The translations under genes were made by a program, and so were the position numbers. From Alkalibacterium indicireducens (GTDB lineage Bacteria; Bacillota; Bacilli; Lactobacillales; Carnobacteriaceae_A): a DNA stretch of 5,771 nucleotides. The stretch lies in assembly GCF_039522005.1 (NCBI RefSeq), contig NZ_BAAADA010000134.1:1-5771 (forward strand), written 5' to 3'. The stretch's first letter is position 1, and each line of letters opens with the position of its first letter. Of this stretch, positions 5,680-5,771 are shown piece after piece. The notes under the pieces were generated by a model. It did not search any database. It had not been told where the DNA came from and saw nothing but the letters and a program-made list of their open reading frames with translations.

Positions 5680-5688
5680 TGATATACT
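5680..5688 (+). promoter_or_regulatory. Mirror-image extended -10, pointing out of the window
   Basis: On the plus strand TGATATACT is an extended -10 whose sequence mirrors the pepF promoter. AGTATAGCAT (5657-5666) and ATGATATACT (5679-5688) are 10-bp inverted arms with one mismatch and 12 nt between. A rightward transcript would start near 5695, and its gene would lie beyond position 5771. No -35 is evident, because that zone overlaps the pepF -10. Confidence 0.35.
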
Positions 5689-5704
5689 AAACCTCGTTTG
5701 GTAT
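5684..5704. repeat. Operator-like dyad between divergent promoters
   Basis: ATACTAAAC (5684-5692) and GTTTGGTAT (5696-5704) form 9-bp inverted arms with one mismatch around CTC. The dyad lies upstream of the pepF -10 and across the predicted start of the rightward transcript, as an operator would. The regulator cannot be named. Confidence 0.4.
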
Positions 5705-5771
5705 GTGTAAAGCTATTCTCGGAAATTTATTCTAGAAATCTGAAACGCAGTTTATTGTTTTTGACTTTCTC

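Overview
The window most likely comes from the chromosome of a low-GC Gram-positive bacterium of the class Bacilli. The evidence is the purine-rich Shine-Dalgarno sequences close to AGGAGG, the A/T-rich intergenic DNA with extended -10 promoters, a WalR-like box before a cell-wall hydrolase gene, a Pz-peptidase A-like M3 oligopeptidase, and a group II intron end that resembles the Oceanobacillus iheyensis intron. The family or genus cannot be fixed from this sequence alone.

Layout from left to right. Positions 1-67 are the first 67 nt of a group II intron on the minus strand, probably class C; the rest lies beyond the left edge. It sits directly after the T-tract of a rho-independent terminator (68-102). 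That terminator ends a minus-strand gene (118-1536) for a secreted cell-wall hydrolase with a signal peptide, a PcsB/CwlO-type coiled coil, a poly-Ser linker and a catalytically complete M23 (LytM-like) endopeptidase domain. A long non-coding region of about 520 bp follows (1537-2059). It holds the hydrolase promoter with a WalR-like box and phased repeats, and farther right the promoter of a two-gene plus-strand operon. That operon (2060-2818 and 2821-3825) encodes two different GNAT-fold proteins, with only 2 nt between the genes. A large three-tier hairpin (3844-3920) acts as a bidirectional terminator between the operon and the convergent minus-strand gene pepF (3924-5621), a cytoplasmic M3B zinc oligopeptidase. 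The right end (5622-5771) is the pepF promoter region, with a mirror-image promoter pointing out of the window and an operator-like dyad.

Functionally the window is mostly housekeeping: cell-wall remodelling (M23 hydrolase, probably under WalRK and possibly working with FtsEX), peptide turnover (PepF) and two acetyltransferase-like proteins of unknown substrate. I see no phage, defence, CRISPR, tRNA or rRNA feature. The most notable items are the group IIC-type intron end behind the terminator, the two sites where back-to-back extended -10 elements form inverted repeats, the composite terminator hairpin, and the unusual architectures of the two GNAT proteins. I found no convincing wholly undescribed system.
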